A stretch of DNA of 64,000 nt from Salipiger abyssi (GTDB taxonomy: Bacteria; Pseudomonadota; Alphaproteobacteria; Rhodobacterales; Rhodobacteraceae). Location: assembly GCF_001975705.1 (NCBI RefSeq), contig NZ_CP015093.1, positions 1,798,001-1,862,000 of the forward strand. The letters are read 5' to 3'. Of this stretch, positions 45,376 through 59,718 are shown piece after piece. The notes beneath the pieces were generated by a model. That model was given only the letters and a program-made list of their open reading frames with translations. It did no database searches and was not told the origin of the DNA. The position numbers and the translations under genes were made by a program. The stretch's first letter is position 1; each line of letters starts with the position of its first letter.

Positions 45376-46626
45376 TCAAGCCTCCGGTGGCCGGAAGTCG
45401 ATGCCGCGAAATTCGGCGATCCGCCGGATTTCCTCGCGCAATCTGGACCCGAAAAACCATGGCTTTACGGCCTGTCCTCGACGCTCGCTGCGGCCCCAAA
45501 GACCGCCGATCTGTTCCCAGTACCCATCAGGATGGAATCGCAACCTGTGATAGAGTGCCGTGTGGGAAAACCGGAAGACGCTTACGATCTCGCCCTCTGC
45601 TACGCGGCGTACCGCCTCTGCTCGCATGCTTGCGCGATTCCATACCCTCCCCGAGAGGACCGCGCGCCGGGCACCGGGGCGCCCGGGGAAAGGCAGGAAC
45701 GCAGTGTCCGGTCCGGCAAGCGCTAAAAGCTCGCCGGACTGCCGGCTGAGCCCGTCGCGCCGGCCCTTGTCAAGTCCGCGCAGGAGCCGCGACACATCGT
45801 CGGGCGCGAGCGGCCCACGGCGCATATAGCCAAGCAGGCGGCGGCGCTGTTCCGCGCGAAAAGCCTTCCAGGCCGCGTCGCGCACATCTTCGGGGCAATG
45901 CTTGGCAAGAAATAGAGCCATCGAGGCGCCAATCTCTGTCAGGTCTCTCGGCGTGCGGTCGGCGGCGCGGCGGTCGCTTTCGGCATAGCCATGATGTACC
46001 TGCGCCAGCGGCACGATCGCGGCGGCATGACCGGCCTTTGCGCGGCGCAGGTCGAGGTCGGTCTCGTCGAGGAAAAAGCGGAAGGCCGGATCGAAGCCAC
46101 CCATTTCGGCGAGCGCCGAGCGGCGATGGGCCATGTTTGTGCCCTGCAACTTTAGGGCGATTTCCGCCTCCGGTTTCAGAATGCGCGCCACCATGCTGTC
46201 CAGCTGGATTTCACGCTCCTCGCCGCAGCCGGTCACGCTGCGTGCGCGCCACTGATAATCGATGCCGTTGCGCCCGCGCACATAGCCCCCCGCCGCCATC
46301 ACCTCCGGGTTGGCGAAGGGCGCCGCCAGATGGGTTAGCCAGGTCGGTTCGGGCACCGCGTCGTCGTCGATGAAGGCCACGATCTCGCCCGCCGCCTGCG
46401 TGATGCCGAGGTTGCGCGCGGCCGAGATATTGGGCTCGTCAAAGGCCAGGATCTTGAGCCGCGCCGCCTCCGGGTGCGCGGCGGCGGCTGCCGCGCCTTG
46501 CGGGCAGGCCACCACGATCACCTCGAAGCTCGGATAGTCGAGCTGGGCCACGCCGCGCAGGCACAGGGCCAGCGCATCCGGGCGGCCCCGGCTCACGATC
46601 ACCACGCTGACCGGCGGCGCGGTCAT
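45376..46626 (-). CDS. glycosyltransferase family 2
   Basis: 416 residues. GT-A fold: VSVVIVSRGRPDALALCLRGV at the start, DXD metal motif FIDDDAVP (87-89) and FLDETDLDLR. The C-terminal 160 residues are Arg-rich and hydrophilic with no helices that would anchor it. Probably adds a sugar to the surface glycan. It is separated from galU by 120 bases and from cysQ by seven, so it may be cotranscribed with cysQ. Confidence 0.88.
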   Translation of the reverse strand: MTAPPVSVVIVSRGRPDALALCLRGVAQLDYPSFEVIVVACPQGAAAAAAHPEAARLKILAFDEPNISAARNLGITQAAGEIVAFIDDDAVPEPTWLTHLAAPFANPEVMAAGGYVRGRNGIDYQWRARSVTGCGEEREIQLDSMVARILKPEAEIALKLQGTNMAHRRSALAEMGGFDPAFRFFLDETDLDLRRAKAGHAAAIVPLAQVHHGYAESDRRAADRTPRDLTEIGASMALFLAKHCPEDVRDAAWKAFRAEQRRRLLGYMRRGPLAPDDVSRLLRGLDKGRRDGLSRQSGELLALAGPDTAFLPFPGRPGARRAVLSGRVWNRASMRAEAVRRVAEGEIVSVFRFSHTALYHRLRFHPDGYWEQIGGLWGRSERRGQAVKPWFFGSRLREEIRRIAEFRGIDFRPPEA

Positions 46627-46633
46627 GGCGGAT

Positions 46634-47431
46634 TCAGCCTTCCTTCAGATCCACATCCGGGGAATAGGCGATGAAGAACGGGTTGGCGAACTCCGCCTTG
46701 CCATAGGCGAGCGGCGTGTGATCGTCGAAGCGCACCACGCGCCCGCCGGCGCCGTTCAGCACCGCATGACCGGCGGCGGTGTCCCATTCCATCGTGCGGC
46801 CCAGACGCGGGTAGAGGTCAGCCTCGCCGGTCGCCACGAGGCAGAACTTCAGCGACGAGCCGGCGCTCTTGGAATCCTTGACCGCGTATTTGTTGATGTA
46901 ATCGTCGGTCGCCTGATCGCGGTGCGATTTCGACGCCACCACAAGCAGCGCCTCATTGTCCGGTTTCGACACCGACAGCGGCGTCAGCTCGCCCGGGGTC
47001 TCCTTGTCGAAGGGGCCGGTTTCTTCCACCGAATTGCCCATGGAGTCGGTGTAGAACATCCGCCCCTTGGCCGGCGCATAGACCACGCCGCGCACCGGCA
47101 CACCCTCTTCGACCAGCGCGATATTCACGGTGAAATCGCCGCGCCGCTTGACGAATTCCTTGGTGCCGTCGAGCGGATCGACGATGAGAAAGGTCATCAC
47201 GTCCTGGGTGTGGCTTTCGGCCTGTTCCTCGGTGACCAGCGGCGTGTCGGGGAACGCCTCGCGCAGACCGGCCGAAATCAATGCGTCCGCCGCCTCGTCG
47301 GCCTCGGTCACCGGGCTCTGGTCGGATTTCGATTTCACCTCGAAATCGTCGCTGTTGTAGATCTCCATGATCTTGTCGCCCGCTTCGAGCGCGAGCCGCC
47401 GCATAACCTGAACCAATGTCTCGTAATTCAA
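46634..47431 (-). CDS. cysQ: 3'(2'),5'-bisphosphate nucleotidase CysQ
   Basis: 265 residues from a TTG at 47429-47431 with GGGGAG about eight bases upstream; an ATG 28 codons earlier gives an N-terminus unlike the family. Inositol-monophosphatase fold with metal-binding DPLDGTKEF and the C-terminal WDTAAGHAVL. CysQ hydrolyses PAP, the by-product of PAPS-dependent sulfotransferases and of sulfate assimilation. Its position in a locus with a two-domain sulfotransferase suggests PAP removal during glycan sulfation. Confidence 0.93.
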   Translation of the reverse strand: MNYETLVQVMRRLALEAGDKIMEIYNSDDFEVKSKSDQSPVTEADEAADALISAGLREAFPDTPLVTEEQAESHTQDVMTFLIVDPLDGTKEFVKRRGDFTVNIALVEEGVPVRGVVYAPAKGRMFYTDSMGNSVEETGPFDKETPGELTPLSVSKPDNEALLVVASKSHRDQATDDYINKYAVKDSKSAGSSLKFCLVATGEADLYPRLGRTMEWDTAAGHAVLNGAGGRVVRFDDHTPLAYGKAEFANPFFIAYSPDVDLKEG

Positions 47432-47556
47432 AGCCGGTCTCCCCTTACCGCGAGGCGCGGATTTATTGATTTGAAAGTCTCCTCCCCTTATGCTTCGCAA
47501 CGTCAAGATGGGCAAGAAGACCCGTCCTCAAGCACGCGTATCGGAGCAGTTCCGCC

Positions 47557-48387
47557 ATGTTTCAGACCACAAAGCCGCGTTCACGGCTGGGTTCCGCGCT
47601 CTACATCGCCGAACTGATCTATCACAATTCGGTCCGCGCGGTGCGCAAGAGCCATGGCAATGCCTTCATGGCGCTGTTCATGAACATGCTTCAGACCATC
47701 ATTTTCGTGCTGGCCTTCTACTTCATGTTCCAGATCCTCGGCATGCGCAGCACGGCGCTCCGCGGCGATTTCATGATCTACATCATGACCGGGGTCTTCC
47801 TCTACATGACCCATTCCAAGACGCTGGGCGCGGTGGTCGGGTCGGAGGGGCCGGCCAGCCCGATGATGCAGCACGCGCCGATGAACACCGCCATCGCCAT
47901 CGCCTCGGCGATGCTCAGCACGCTCTACATCCAGATCCTGTCGCTGGTGGTCATCCTCTTCGTCTATGACGTGGCCTTCAATCCCTTCGTCATGCAGGAG
48001 ATTTACGATCCCATCGGCTGTATCGCGATGATCCTGCTGTCGTGGTTCTCGGGGGCCGCGATCGGCATGGTGTTTCTGGCGGCCAAGCCGTGGTTTCCGA
48101 CGCCGGTGTCGATCATTACCACTGTCTACCAGCGGGCCAATATGATCGCCTCGGGCAAGATGTTCGTGGCCAATTCGCTGCCCAGCTACATGCTGGTGAT
48201 GTTCGACTGGAACCCGCTCTTTCACACCATTGACCAGTCGCGTGGCCATGCCTTCGTCGACTACTACCCGCGCAATTCGAGCTGGGAATACCCGCTCTAC
48301 CTGTCGCTGGTGCTGATCATGATCGGGCTCATGGGCGAATTCTACACCCGCAAGCACGCCTCTGCCTCGTGGGGCGCGCGGCGCTAG
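47557..48387 (+). CDS. ABC-2 type polysaccharide transporter permease
   Basis: 276 residues with about six transmembrane segments (roughly 42-60, 72-90, 112-140, 150-170, 185-200, 245-262). Similar to KpsM/Wzm/RfbA-type permeases that export capsule or O-polysaccharide. Divergent from cysQ. No partner ATPase (KpsT/Wzt) gene is present in the window, so the cognate subunit must be encoded elsewhere. Confidence 0.85.
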   Translation: MFQTTKPRSRLGSALYIAELIYHNSVRAVRKSHGNAFMALFMNMLQTIIFVLAFYFMFQILGMRSTALRGDFMIYIMTGVFLYMTHSKTLGAVVGSEGPASPMMQHAPMNTAIAIASAMLSTLYIQILSLVVILFVYDVAFNPFVMQEIYDPIGCIAMILLSWFSGAAIGMVFLAAKPWFPTPVSIITTVYQRANMIASGKMFVANSLPSYMLVMFDWNPLFHTIDQSRGHAFVDYYPRNSSWEYPLYLSLVLIMIGLMGEFYTRKHASASWGARR

Positions 48388-48466
48388 GTCGGGTATTCCG
48401 CGCTAGGGAATTCTGCCCCGCCCGGTTAGGCTCTGTATCAAAGGATGCCGTTCTGGGGAGGTTGGG

Positions 48467-49081
48467 ATGTCGCGCGCTGTTTTCGTTCTTATCCTGTGGC
48501 TTTGCGCCGGCGGGCCGCTCGCCGCGCAGGAGCTGCCTGCGCTCTACGATGTGACCGGTGTCGCGGCGGACGATCAGCTCAATATCCGCGCCGCGCCCGA
48601 GGCCTCCGCCCCGGTGATCGGCGCGCTGGCGCCCGGCCAGACCCATGTGGAGGTCACCGCGATCAACGAGGCCGGAACATGGGGCCGGGTTGTTCTGGGC
48701 GAGCAGGCGGGCTGGGCCTCGCTCGCCTATCTCACCGCGCAGCCGGGCAGTGCCATGCCCGACGCGGGCGAGGTGACCTGTTTCGGCACCGAACCGTTCT
48801 GGAGCTATCACGTCACCGCCGGCGACACCGCGACCTGGTCGGCCATCGACGACGAGGTTGCGACTCTCAAGTCCGGGCCGTTCCGCCGGGCGGATGCGCG
48901 CGTCGAGCCGTTCATATCCGTGGCCGGCGGGCCGGGGCAGCAGGCGGTTCTGGTGATGCAGAAAGATCCGCAATGTTCCGACGGCATGTCGGACGCGCTT
49001 TACGGGCTCTCGGCGGTGCTGGTGCTGAGCGGTCGGCTGGAGCGGGCGGTGTCGGGATGCTGTTCGCTGGCGCCGCGATAG
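48467..49081 (+). CDS. secreted SH3-domain protein with COG3650-like C-terminus
   Basis: 204 residues. Signal peptide about 1-20 (GGPLAAQ). A bacterial SH3 domain (about 25-92; DDQLNIRAAPEASAPVIG, GWASLAYL) is followed by a region (about 100-204) containing CFGTEPFWSYHV, a pattern seen in COG3650-type uncharacterised membrane or periplasmic proteins. The SH3 domain suggests cell-wall binding. Cys residues in the second domain may pair. Function unknown. Confidence 0.8.
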   Translation: MSRAVFVLILWLCAGGPLAAQELPALYDVTGVAADDQLNIRAAPEASAPVIGALAPGQTHVEVTAINEAGTWGRVVLGEQAGWASLAYLTAQPGSAMPDAGEVTCFGTEPFWSYHVTAGDTATWSAIDDEVATLKSGPFRRADARVEPFISVAGGPGQQAVLVMQKDPQCSDGMSDALYGLSAVLVLSGRLERAVSGCCSLAPR

Positions 49082-49088
49082 CGCGGGC

Positions 49089-49847
49089 TTACTCGGCGAT
49101 GAAGCGGCGCAGGACGCGCGCCTCCTGCTCCTTCATCAGCGTCTCGGCCACCTCCATATGGGCGCGCATGATCGCGCGGGCGCGTGAAGCGTCGCCCTTG
49201 CGCAGCGCATCCACCAGCTCGATCTGATAGCTGCGCCCCTTCTGCCAGAGCGGGCGGTTATGCGGCTCGTAGAGCCTGCGCCACACGGTCAGCTCGGTCA
49301 GGATCTGTGCCATGAACTCCACCACGAAAGCAAGCAGCGGGTTGTCGGCGTAAGAGGCCAGCAGCGCGTGGAATTTCAGCGAAGAGACATGCTGCCTGCG
49401 CTCTTCCTCGGTGTCGCGGGCGGGCAGGGGGTATTCCGAGATCACCGCCTCCAGCGCGGCGAGCTGCTCGGCGTCGAGCCGCCCGGCAAGCTCGGCGGCG
49501 ACCTCCGGTTCTAGCAGTTTGCGCATCTGGTAGATGTCGGAGATCGACAGGTCGCGGAAATAGAAGTAATTCGCCAGCAGTGCACGGGCCCGTTCACCGG
49601 TGACCTCGCCGACAAAGCTGCCGCCGCCGGGGCCGGTGCGGGTCTCGACCAGACCCTGGGCCTCGAGAATGCGCATCGCCTCGCGCACGGTGCCCTTGGA
49701 GCGACCGTAACGCGCCATCAGCTCCGCCTCGCCGGGCAGCCTGTCGCCGGCGCGCAGCTCGTGCTCCACGACCCATTCCTTGATCGTGTCGGCCAGCTGC
49801 ACCGGGCGCGACCGGCGCGGGGCGGGTTTCTCTGGGCGTTTGCTCAC
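49089..49847 (-). CDS. GntR family regulator, FadR subfamily
   Basis: 252 residues from a GTG at 49845-49847 with AGGAGAGG just upstream. Winged-helix domain about 18-85 (GDRLPGEAELMARYGRSKGTVREAMRILEAQGLVETR), then an all-helical FCD ligand/metal-binding domain (about 100-235). Such proteins usually sense a carboxylic acid and control its catabolism, but no catabolic operon is adjacent, so its targets are unknown. Its stop lies seven bases past the convergent SH3 gene. Confidence 0.9.
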   Translation of the reverse strand: MSKRPEKPAPRRSRPVQLADTIKEWVVEHELRAGDRLPGEAELMARYGRSKGTVREAMRILEAQGLVETRTGPGGGSFVGEVTGERARALLANYFYFRDLSISDIYQMRKLLEPEVAAELAGRLDAEQLAALEAVISEYPLPARDTEEERRQHVSSLKFHALLASYADNPLLAFVVEFMAQILTELTVWRRLYEPHNRPLWQKGRSYQIELVDALRKGDASRARAIMRAHMEVAETLMKEQEARVLRRFIAE

Positions 49848-49956
49848 GCGGCCTCTCCTGTCTCCGGCGCGTTGGGGGCGGTCATAGCGCGGCGCGGCGG
49901 GTCGATGCCAGCCCGTTGTGAGCGCTGACACAGAAAGAGTCGGGGGCCAAAACGAA

Positions 49957-49981
49957 CTCCGCCGCGCAGGGCGCGGCGGAG
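49957..49981 (-). terminator. terminator after clpA
   Basis: Perfect 11-bp stem (49957-49967 with 49971-49981), three-base loop, and on the minus strand a following TTCGTTTT. Located 28 bases past the clpA stop. Confidence 0.75.
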
Positions 49982-50009
49982 AGATGCGTTGCAGTGCCCA
50001 CGGGGCATG

Positions 50010-52340
<2,331 letters not shown>

Positions 52341-52423
52341 GGCGGCGCTCCTCTTGTCTGTGGTCGGGCGGGTATGCCCAACTTTGCCTCTTACGGTTAA
52401 AGTTTGGTCGATACCGACCGCGC

Positions 52424-52429
52424 TTCAAG
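52424..52429 (-). promoter_or_regulatory. heat-shock-like -35 element upstream of clpA
   Basis: CTTGAA on the minus strand, 84-89 bases before the GTG. A matching RpoH -10 at 13-14 bases is not clear, so this is weak. Confidence 0.25.
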
Positions 52430-52495
52430 AAATTTCTGAGCCTTGGGCGCTCACATTTACGGTGATGAGTGCAACGTGGCGTGAAAAGCGGCGGC

Positions 52496-53251
52496 TCAGA
52501 ACCTGTCCTTACGGCCCCGGATCTCGGCAAAGACCTGGGCCTGAGACGCGTCCGGCATGCCCAGAAGATCGCGGATTTCCGGGGAGTCGGGGCGCAGGAA
52601 AGGGTTGGTGGCCAGTTCCTCGGACAGCATACAGGCGGCGGTGGGGTGCCCCTCTGTCCGGGCTTTGGCAATGGCGTCTGACCTCAATTTAAGCGCTTCG
52701 TTGCCCGGTTCAATGGTCATCGCGAAGCGGGCGTTCGCGGTGGTGTATTCGTGGCCGGTATACACCATGGTCTCGGGCGGCAGCGCGGCGAGGCGCGACA
52801 GGCTCTGCCACATCATCTCGGGCGTGCCTTCGAAGACGCGCCCGCATCCCAGCGCCACCAGGCTGTCGGCGGTGAAGACCGCGCTCGCCTCGGGGAAATA
52901 AAACGCGACATGGCCAAGCGTATGGCCGGGAACGTCGATGACCTCGACCGATGTGCCGGCGAGCGTCAGGGAATCGCCCCCCGCGACGGCGGTGTCGAGC
53001 GGCGGCAGCTTGGCCTCTTCGGCCCTGGGGCCGATCACGGTGCAGCCGTATCTCTCGCGCAGCTCGGCGACGCCGCCGACATGGTCGTGGTGGTGATGGG
53101 TGATGAGCAGCGTCTCCAGCCCCCAGCCGCGCGCCTCCAGCGCCTCGATGATGGGGCCGGCCTCGGGCGCGTCGATCAGGCAGACGCCTGCGGGCGCCTT
53201 CACCAGATAGGCGTAATTGTCGCTGAGACAGGGAACGGTGACGATCTCCAT
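52496..53251 (-). CDS. gloB: hydroxyacylglutathione hydrolase (glyoxalase II)
   Basis: 251 residues. Metallo-beta-lactamase fold with the metal motif THHHHDH at 51-57, and [27 protein letters not shown] further on. It hydrolyses S-lactoylglutathione to D-lactate and glutathione, the last step of methylglyoxal detoxification. Divergent from a small methyltransferase gene, a pairing often seen in this bacterial family. Confidence 0.95.
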   Translation of the reverse strand: MEIVTVPCLSDNYAYLVKAPAGVCLIDAPEAGPIIEALEARGWGLETLLITHHHHDHVGGVAELRERYGCTVIGPRAEEAKLPPLDTAVAGGDSLTLAGTSVEVIDVPGHTLGHVAFYFPEASAVFTADSLVALGCGRVFEGTPEMMWQSLSRLAALPPETMVYTGHEYTTANARFAMTIEPGNEALKLRSDAIAKARTEGHPTAACMLSEELATNPFLRPDSPEIRDLLGMPDASQAQVFAEIRGRKDRF

Positions 53252-53313
53252 GGTCTTTCCTTATAGGCTTTGCCAGACTGGCCCCAGCTTGGCGGATCGG
53301 GAGAGGCCCCGCA

Positions 53314-54063
53314 ATGCACCTTGATGTGCAGACCCTGCGAGATTTCTACTATCGCAGCGCGCTGGGGCGCGCGGCGCAGCGGGTGGTGCGCGATCAGGTG
53401 CAGGCCTACTGGCCGCATGCCAAGGGTCAGACCGTGGCGGGATACGGCTTTGCGGTGCCGCTGCTGCGGCCCTATCTGCCGGATGCGCGCCGGGTCGTGG
53501 GGCTGATGCCGGCGCCGCAGGGCGTGCTGTCCTGGCCCGCCGGTCAGCCGAATGTCTCGGTCCTGTGCGAGGAGACGCTCTGGCCGCTGGAGACCGGCCA
53601 TGTGGACCGGCTGGTGATCATGCACGGGCTGGAGACCTCGGAGCGGCCCTCCGAGCTGCTGGAGGAATGTTACCGGGTGCTGGGGCCGGGGGGCGAGATG
53701 CTGATCGTGGTGCCGAACCGCTCCGGGCTCTGGGCGCGCTCCGACGCCACGCCCTTCGGCTACGGGCGGCCCTATTCGCTGAGCCAGCTCGACGCGCAGC
53801 TCAAGATCCACGATTTCGTCCGGCAGGCGCATGTCTCGGTGCTCTATCAGCCGCCGTCGAGCCGGCGCTTCTGGATGCGCACCGGCCCCGCCTGGGAGCG
53901 GATCGGCCGGGCGATCCCGGCAGTGGTGGCTGGCGGTGTGCTGATCGTGCGGGTCGCCAAGCGCTACCCGCCGAAGCGCACGGGGCTGGGCGACAAGGTG
54001 CGCGTGCCGAACCCGCTCGACGTGCTCACCCCCTCGCCCAAGAAAGAGCCCAAGGCGGTGTGA
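53314..54063 (+). CDS. SAM-dependent methyltransferase
   Basis: 249 residues. Class I methyltransferase features: [13 protein letters not shown] region in place of the usual GxGxG, then [38 protein letters not shown], the typical strand-loop after motif III. The C-terminus is Lys/Pro-rich. The substrate is unknown; in related bacteria it is divergently paired with gloB, but the link is not understood. Confidence 0.82.
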   Translation: MHLDVQTLRDFYYRSALGRAAQRVVRDQVQAYWPHAKGQTVAGYGFAVPLLRPYLPDARRVVGLMPAPQGVLSWPAGQPNVSVLCEETLWPLETGHVDRLVIMHGLETSERPSELLEECYRVLGPGGEMLIVVPNRSGLWARSDATPFGYGRPYSLSQLDAQLKIHDFVRQAHVSVLYQPPSSRRFWMRTGPAWERIGRAIPAVVAGGVLIVRVAKRYPPKRTGLGDKVRVPNPLDVLTPSPKKEPKAV

Positions 54064-54536
54064 CCGGGCGCATCCGGGCCTCTGCTCAGAATCGCATCAC
54101 TCCGACGTGACTCGCCGCGACTTGACGTCATGGGTGATTGCGCAAACACTTCGGTTCTCCTGACGCCGGCCGCTCATACTTTAGGCGGTAACAGGTGCCG
54201 GGCCCGCTCCGCCGGAGAGCGGCAAAACGGACGTTTGCGCTATCTCTTATTGCCGCAGTCGGCAGCCTCCAAGTGTCGCGCCTGTTTGCATAAATCCGGG
54301 GAAAACCGAATATTTCCAGTGGTATGCCCCTGGTGGTCCGACGGGCCTGGCATACGGGGTTGGAAAAAGGCGGGTTACAGGACGTCTGAAAACACCCTAA
54401 GCATGTTGCGAGGGCGTGGAGCCTCTGCTACATCCGCGCTGATTTCGACGCCTTGAGGCAATTCAGGGTTGGGACAACGCCTCCGGACGCCGGGCCTCCC
54501 CGTGCGTCGCGGGGGCCTCATATCGGAAGGGTGGAC
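54064..54536. other. upstream region of the atp operon
   Basis: 473 bases with no supported ORF. It contains one promoter-like sequence close to atpH; the rest shows no repeat or hairpin that I can interpret. Confidence 0.5.
54406..54434 (+). promoter_or_regulatory. candidate promoter of the atpHAGDC operon
   Basis: TTGCGA (54406-54411), 17-base spacer and TACATC (54429-54434), the same layout as the secA promoter in this window (TTGACA, 17, TACATG). It would start transcription about 95 bases before atpH. Confidence 0.45.
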
Positions 54537-55097
54537 GTGTCAGAACCAGCTTCGATCTCCAGCGGCATCGCGGCACGCTATGCCACGGCGGTCTTCGACA
54601 TCGCCAAAGAGAACAAGAAACTCGAAAAGCTTGAAAACAACGTTAACGATCTGGCGCTGGCGCTCGATGACAGTGCCGATCTGCGCGCCCTCGTCACCTC
54701 GCCGATCTATTCCCGCCAGGCCATGCAGGATGCCATCGTCGCTGTCGCGAAGAAGATGGGCCTCATCCCGGCGCTGAAGAACGCCCTGGGCCTCATGGCG
54801 CAGAACCGCCGCCTCTTCGTGCTGCCGCAGCTCGTCGTTCAGCTGCGCGAGATGATTGCCGAGGAAAAGGGCGAAGTGACCGCCGAAGTCACCTCCGCCA
54901 CCGCGCTGAGCGACACGCAGTCCGCCAAGCTGGCAGAGACGCTCAAGGCCAGCGTCGGCAAGGATGTGAAGATCAAAACGACCGTAGATGAAACGCTCAT
55001 CGGCGGTCTCGTAGTCAAGGTGGGCTCGAAGATGATCGACACCTCGATCCGCTCGAAGCTCAATTCCCTCCAGAATGCAATGAAAGAGGTCGGATAA
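54537..55097 (+). CDS. atpH: F1F0 ATP synthase subunit delta
   Basis: 186 residues from a GTG at 54537 with AAGG six bases upstream. The delta subunit joins F1 to the peripheral stalk. [19 protein letters not shown] at the start and [25 protein letters not shown] at the end are the family marks. First gene of an F1-only operon; F0 genes are elsewhere, as in other alphaproteobacteria. atpA begins immediately after its stop. Confidence 0.95.
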   Translation: MSEPASISSGIAARYATAVFDIAKENKKLEKLENNVNDLALALDDSADLRALVTSPIYSRQAMQDAIVAVAKKMGLIPALKNALGLMAQNRRLFVLPQLVVQLREMIAEEKGEVTAEVTSATALSDTQSAKLAETLKASVGKDVKIKTTVDETLIGGLVVKVGSKMIDTSIRSKLNSLQNAMKEVG

Positions 55098-56636
<1,539 letters not shown>

Positions 56637-56657
56637 GCGCCCTGAAAGGACAGGATC

Positions 56658-57536
56658 ATGCCTAGCCTCAAGGACCTCAAGAACCGGATCTCCTCGGTCA
56701 AATCGACCCGGAAGATCACCAAGGCCATGCAGATGGTGGCCGCCGCGAAACTGCGGCGGGCACAGGATGCTGCCGAACAGTCGCGGCCCTATACCGAGCG
56801 CTTCAACGAGGTGCTCGGTTCGCTGGCGGCCTCCGTCGGCGATAGCCCGACCGCGCCGAAACTGCTCTCGGGCACCGGCAAGGACGACGTGCATCTGCTC
56901 GTCGTCATGACCTCCGAACGCGGCCTCTGCGGCGGCTTCAACACGAATATCGTGAAGCTCGCCAAGACCCGTATCGCCGAGCTGAAGGCGGCCGGAAAGA
57001 CGGTGAAGATCCTCACCGTCGGCAAGAAAGGCCGTGAGCAGCTCAAGCGCGAATACGCCGATCTGTTCGTCGGTCACGTCGATCTGTCCGAGGTGAAAAA
57101 GCTCGGCTACGCGGATGCGCAGGGCGTCGCCAAGGACATCCTGACCCGTTTCGACGCGGGCGAGTTCGACGTGGCGACGCTGTACTACAGCGTGTTCCAG
57201 TCGGTGATCAGCCAGGTCCCGACCGCGCAGCAGATCATCCCGGCCAGCTACGACGCTCCCGAGGGCGAGGAGGGCGCAACCGCGCTCTACGATTACGAGC
57301 CCGACGAAGAGCGTATCCTGGCGGACCTGCTGCCCCGTGGTGTCGCAACCCAGATCTTCTCGGCTCTGCTGGAGAACGCCGCCTCGGAACAGGGCGCGCG
57401 GATGAGCGCCATGGACAACGCCACGCGCAACGCGGGCGAGATGATCGACAAGCTGACCATCGAATACAACCGTTCGCGTCAGGCGGTCATCACCAACGAA
57501 CTGATCGAAATCATCTCGGGCGCCGAGGCGCTCTAA
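56658..57536 (+). CDS. atpG: F1F0 ATP synthase subunit gamma
   Basis: 292 residues. Central rotor shaft of F1. N-terminal helix [36 protein letters not shown] region and C-terminal [32 protein letters not shown] region form the coiled coil; [10 protein letters not shown] in between. Good Shine-Dalgarno (AAAGGA) before the ATG. Between atpA and atpD in the standard order. Confidence 0.97.
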   Translation: MPSLKDLKNRISSVKSTRKITKAMQMVAAAKLRRAQDAAEQSRPYTERFNEVLGSLAASVGDSPTAPKLLSGTGKDDVHLLVVMTSERGLCGGFNTNIVKLAKTRIAELKAAGKTVKILTVGKKGREQLKREYADLFVGHVDLSEVKKLGYADAQGVAKDILTRFDAGEFDVATLYYSVFQSVISQVPTAQQIIPASYDAPEGEEGATALYDYEPDEERILADLLPRGVATQIFSALLENAASEQGARMSAMDNATRNAGEMIDKLTIEYNRSRQAVITNELIEIISGAEAL

Positions 57537-57552
57537 GAACCGGAGACGATAA

Positions 57553-58977
<1,425 letters not shown>

Positions 58978-58989
58978 GCCATTGGGGAC

Positions 58990-59053
58990 GGATCCCGGGC
59001 TCTTCCGGGATCCTCTCGCCGCAGACGCAGAGGCCCCGGGCCAGGCCCGGGGC
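58990..59053. repeat. double-hairpin palindromic repeat between atpD and atpC, copy 2
   Basis: Hairpin 1: arms 58990-58998 and 59005-59013. Hairpin 2: arms 59033-59041 and 59045-59053, loop of three. Hairpin 2 is nearly identical to the one at 26433-26453, with compensatory changes in the arms. Placed in the operon, it may lower atpC relative to atpD or stabilise the upstream mRNA. Confidence 0.7.
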
Positions 59054-59077
59054 AGGTGATAGAGAGAAGAGGCCCAA

Positions 59078-59515
59078 ATGGCTGAAACGATGCAATTCGA
59101 TCTGGTGAGCCCCGAGCGCAGCCTGATGTCGGCGCAGGTCACCGCGGTGTCGATCCCCGGGACCGAAGGCGACATGACGGCGATGCCGAACCACGCACCG
59201 ACGATCACCACGCTGCGTCCGGGTATCCTCAAGGTCGAGACCGAGAAAGGCGCCGAGTCCTTCGTCGTCACCGGCGGGTTCGCCGAGATCGGCGAAAAGC
59301 TGACGATCCTGGCCGAAAAGGCCGTGCCGCATGCGGATATGGATCAGGCGACCTATGAGGCGCTGGTGAAGGAAGCCGAGGCCGCTTACAAAGAGGTCAA
59401 GGACGCCTATTTCGAGAACGAGCCGGGCATTGTCGACGAGGCGGCCAAGCTGCTTCAGGACATGGTGGCCGTCGGCACCCATATCGGGCTCGACCCGATG
59501 TCGCCGAACTTCTGA
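59078..59515 (+). CDS. atpC: F1F0 ATP synthase subunit epsilon
   Basis: 145 residues. N-terminal beta-sandwich ([37 protein letters not shown] region) that sits on gamma and the c-ring, plus a short C-terminal helical part. It couples rotation and restrains ATP hydrolysis. Preceded by a palindromic repeat that separates it from atpD by 100 bases, and followed by a strong terminator. Confidence 0.95.
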   Translation: MAETMQFDLVSPERSLMSAQVTAVSIPGTEGDMTAMPNHAPTITTLRPGILKVETEKGAESFVVTGGFAEIGEKLTILAEKAVPHADMDQATYEALVKEAEAAYKEVKDAYFENEPGIVDEAAKLLQDMVAVGTHIGLDPMSPNF

Positions 59516-59534
59516 GCGACCGGACCCGTTTGCG

Positions 59535-59562
59535 AAAGGCCCCGCTTTGGCGGGGCTTTTTT
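59535..59562 (+). terminator. intrinsic terminator of the atp operon
   Basis: A GC stem (59539-59544 with 59551-59556), six-base loop and six T, 20 bases after the atpC stop. Confidence 0.85.
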
Positions 59563-59660
59563 GTTGCCGGTCGGCATCGGTGTTCATGCCGGCGAGACCC
59601 TTTTGGGCATTCTCTGGGAGTTTTTGCGGGATATTTTCCGCCTCAGGCTTCGTATAATTC

Positions 59661-59690
59661 TTGACGCGAATAAGGGCTCTCGCCCATATT
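59661..59690 (+). promoter_or_regulatory. candidate promoter of the lipoprotein gene
   Basis: TTGACG (59661-59666), 18-base spacer and CATATT (59685-59690) in AT-rich DNA. A TATAAT at 59653-59658 lies just upstream but has no -35 at proper spacing. Confidence 0.4.
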
Positions 59691-59718
59691 TATCATGTAT
59701 TTTGGGGCACTTGACGAT

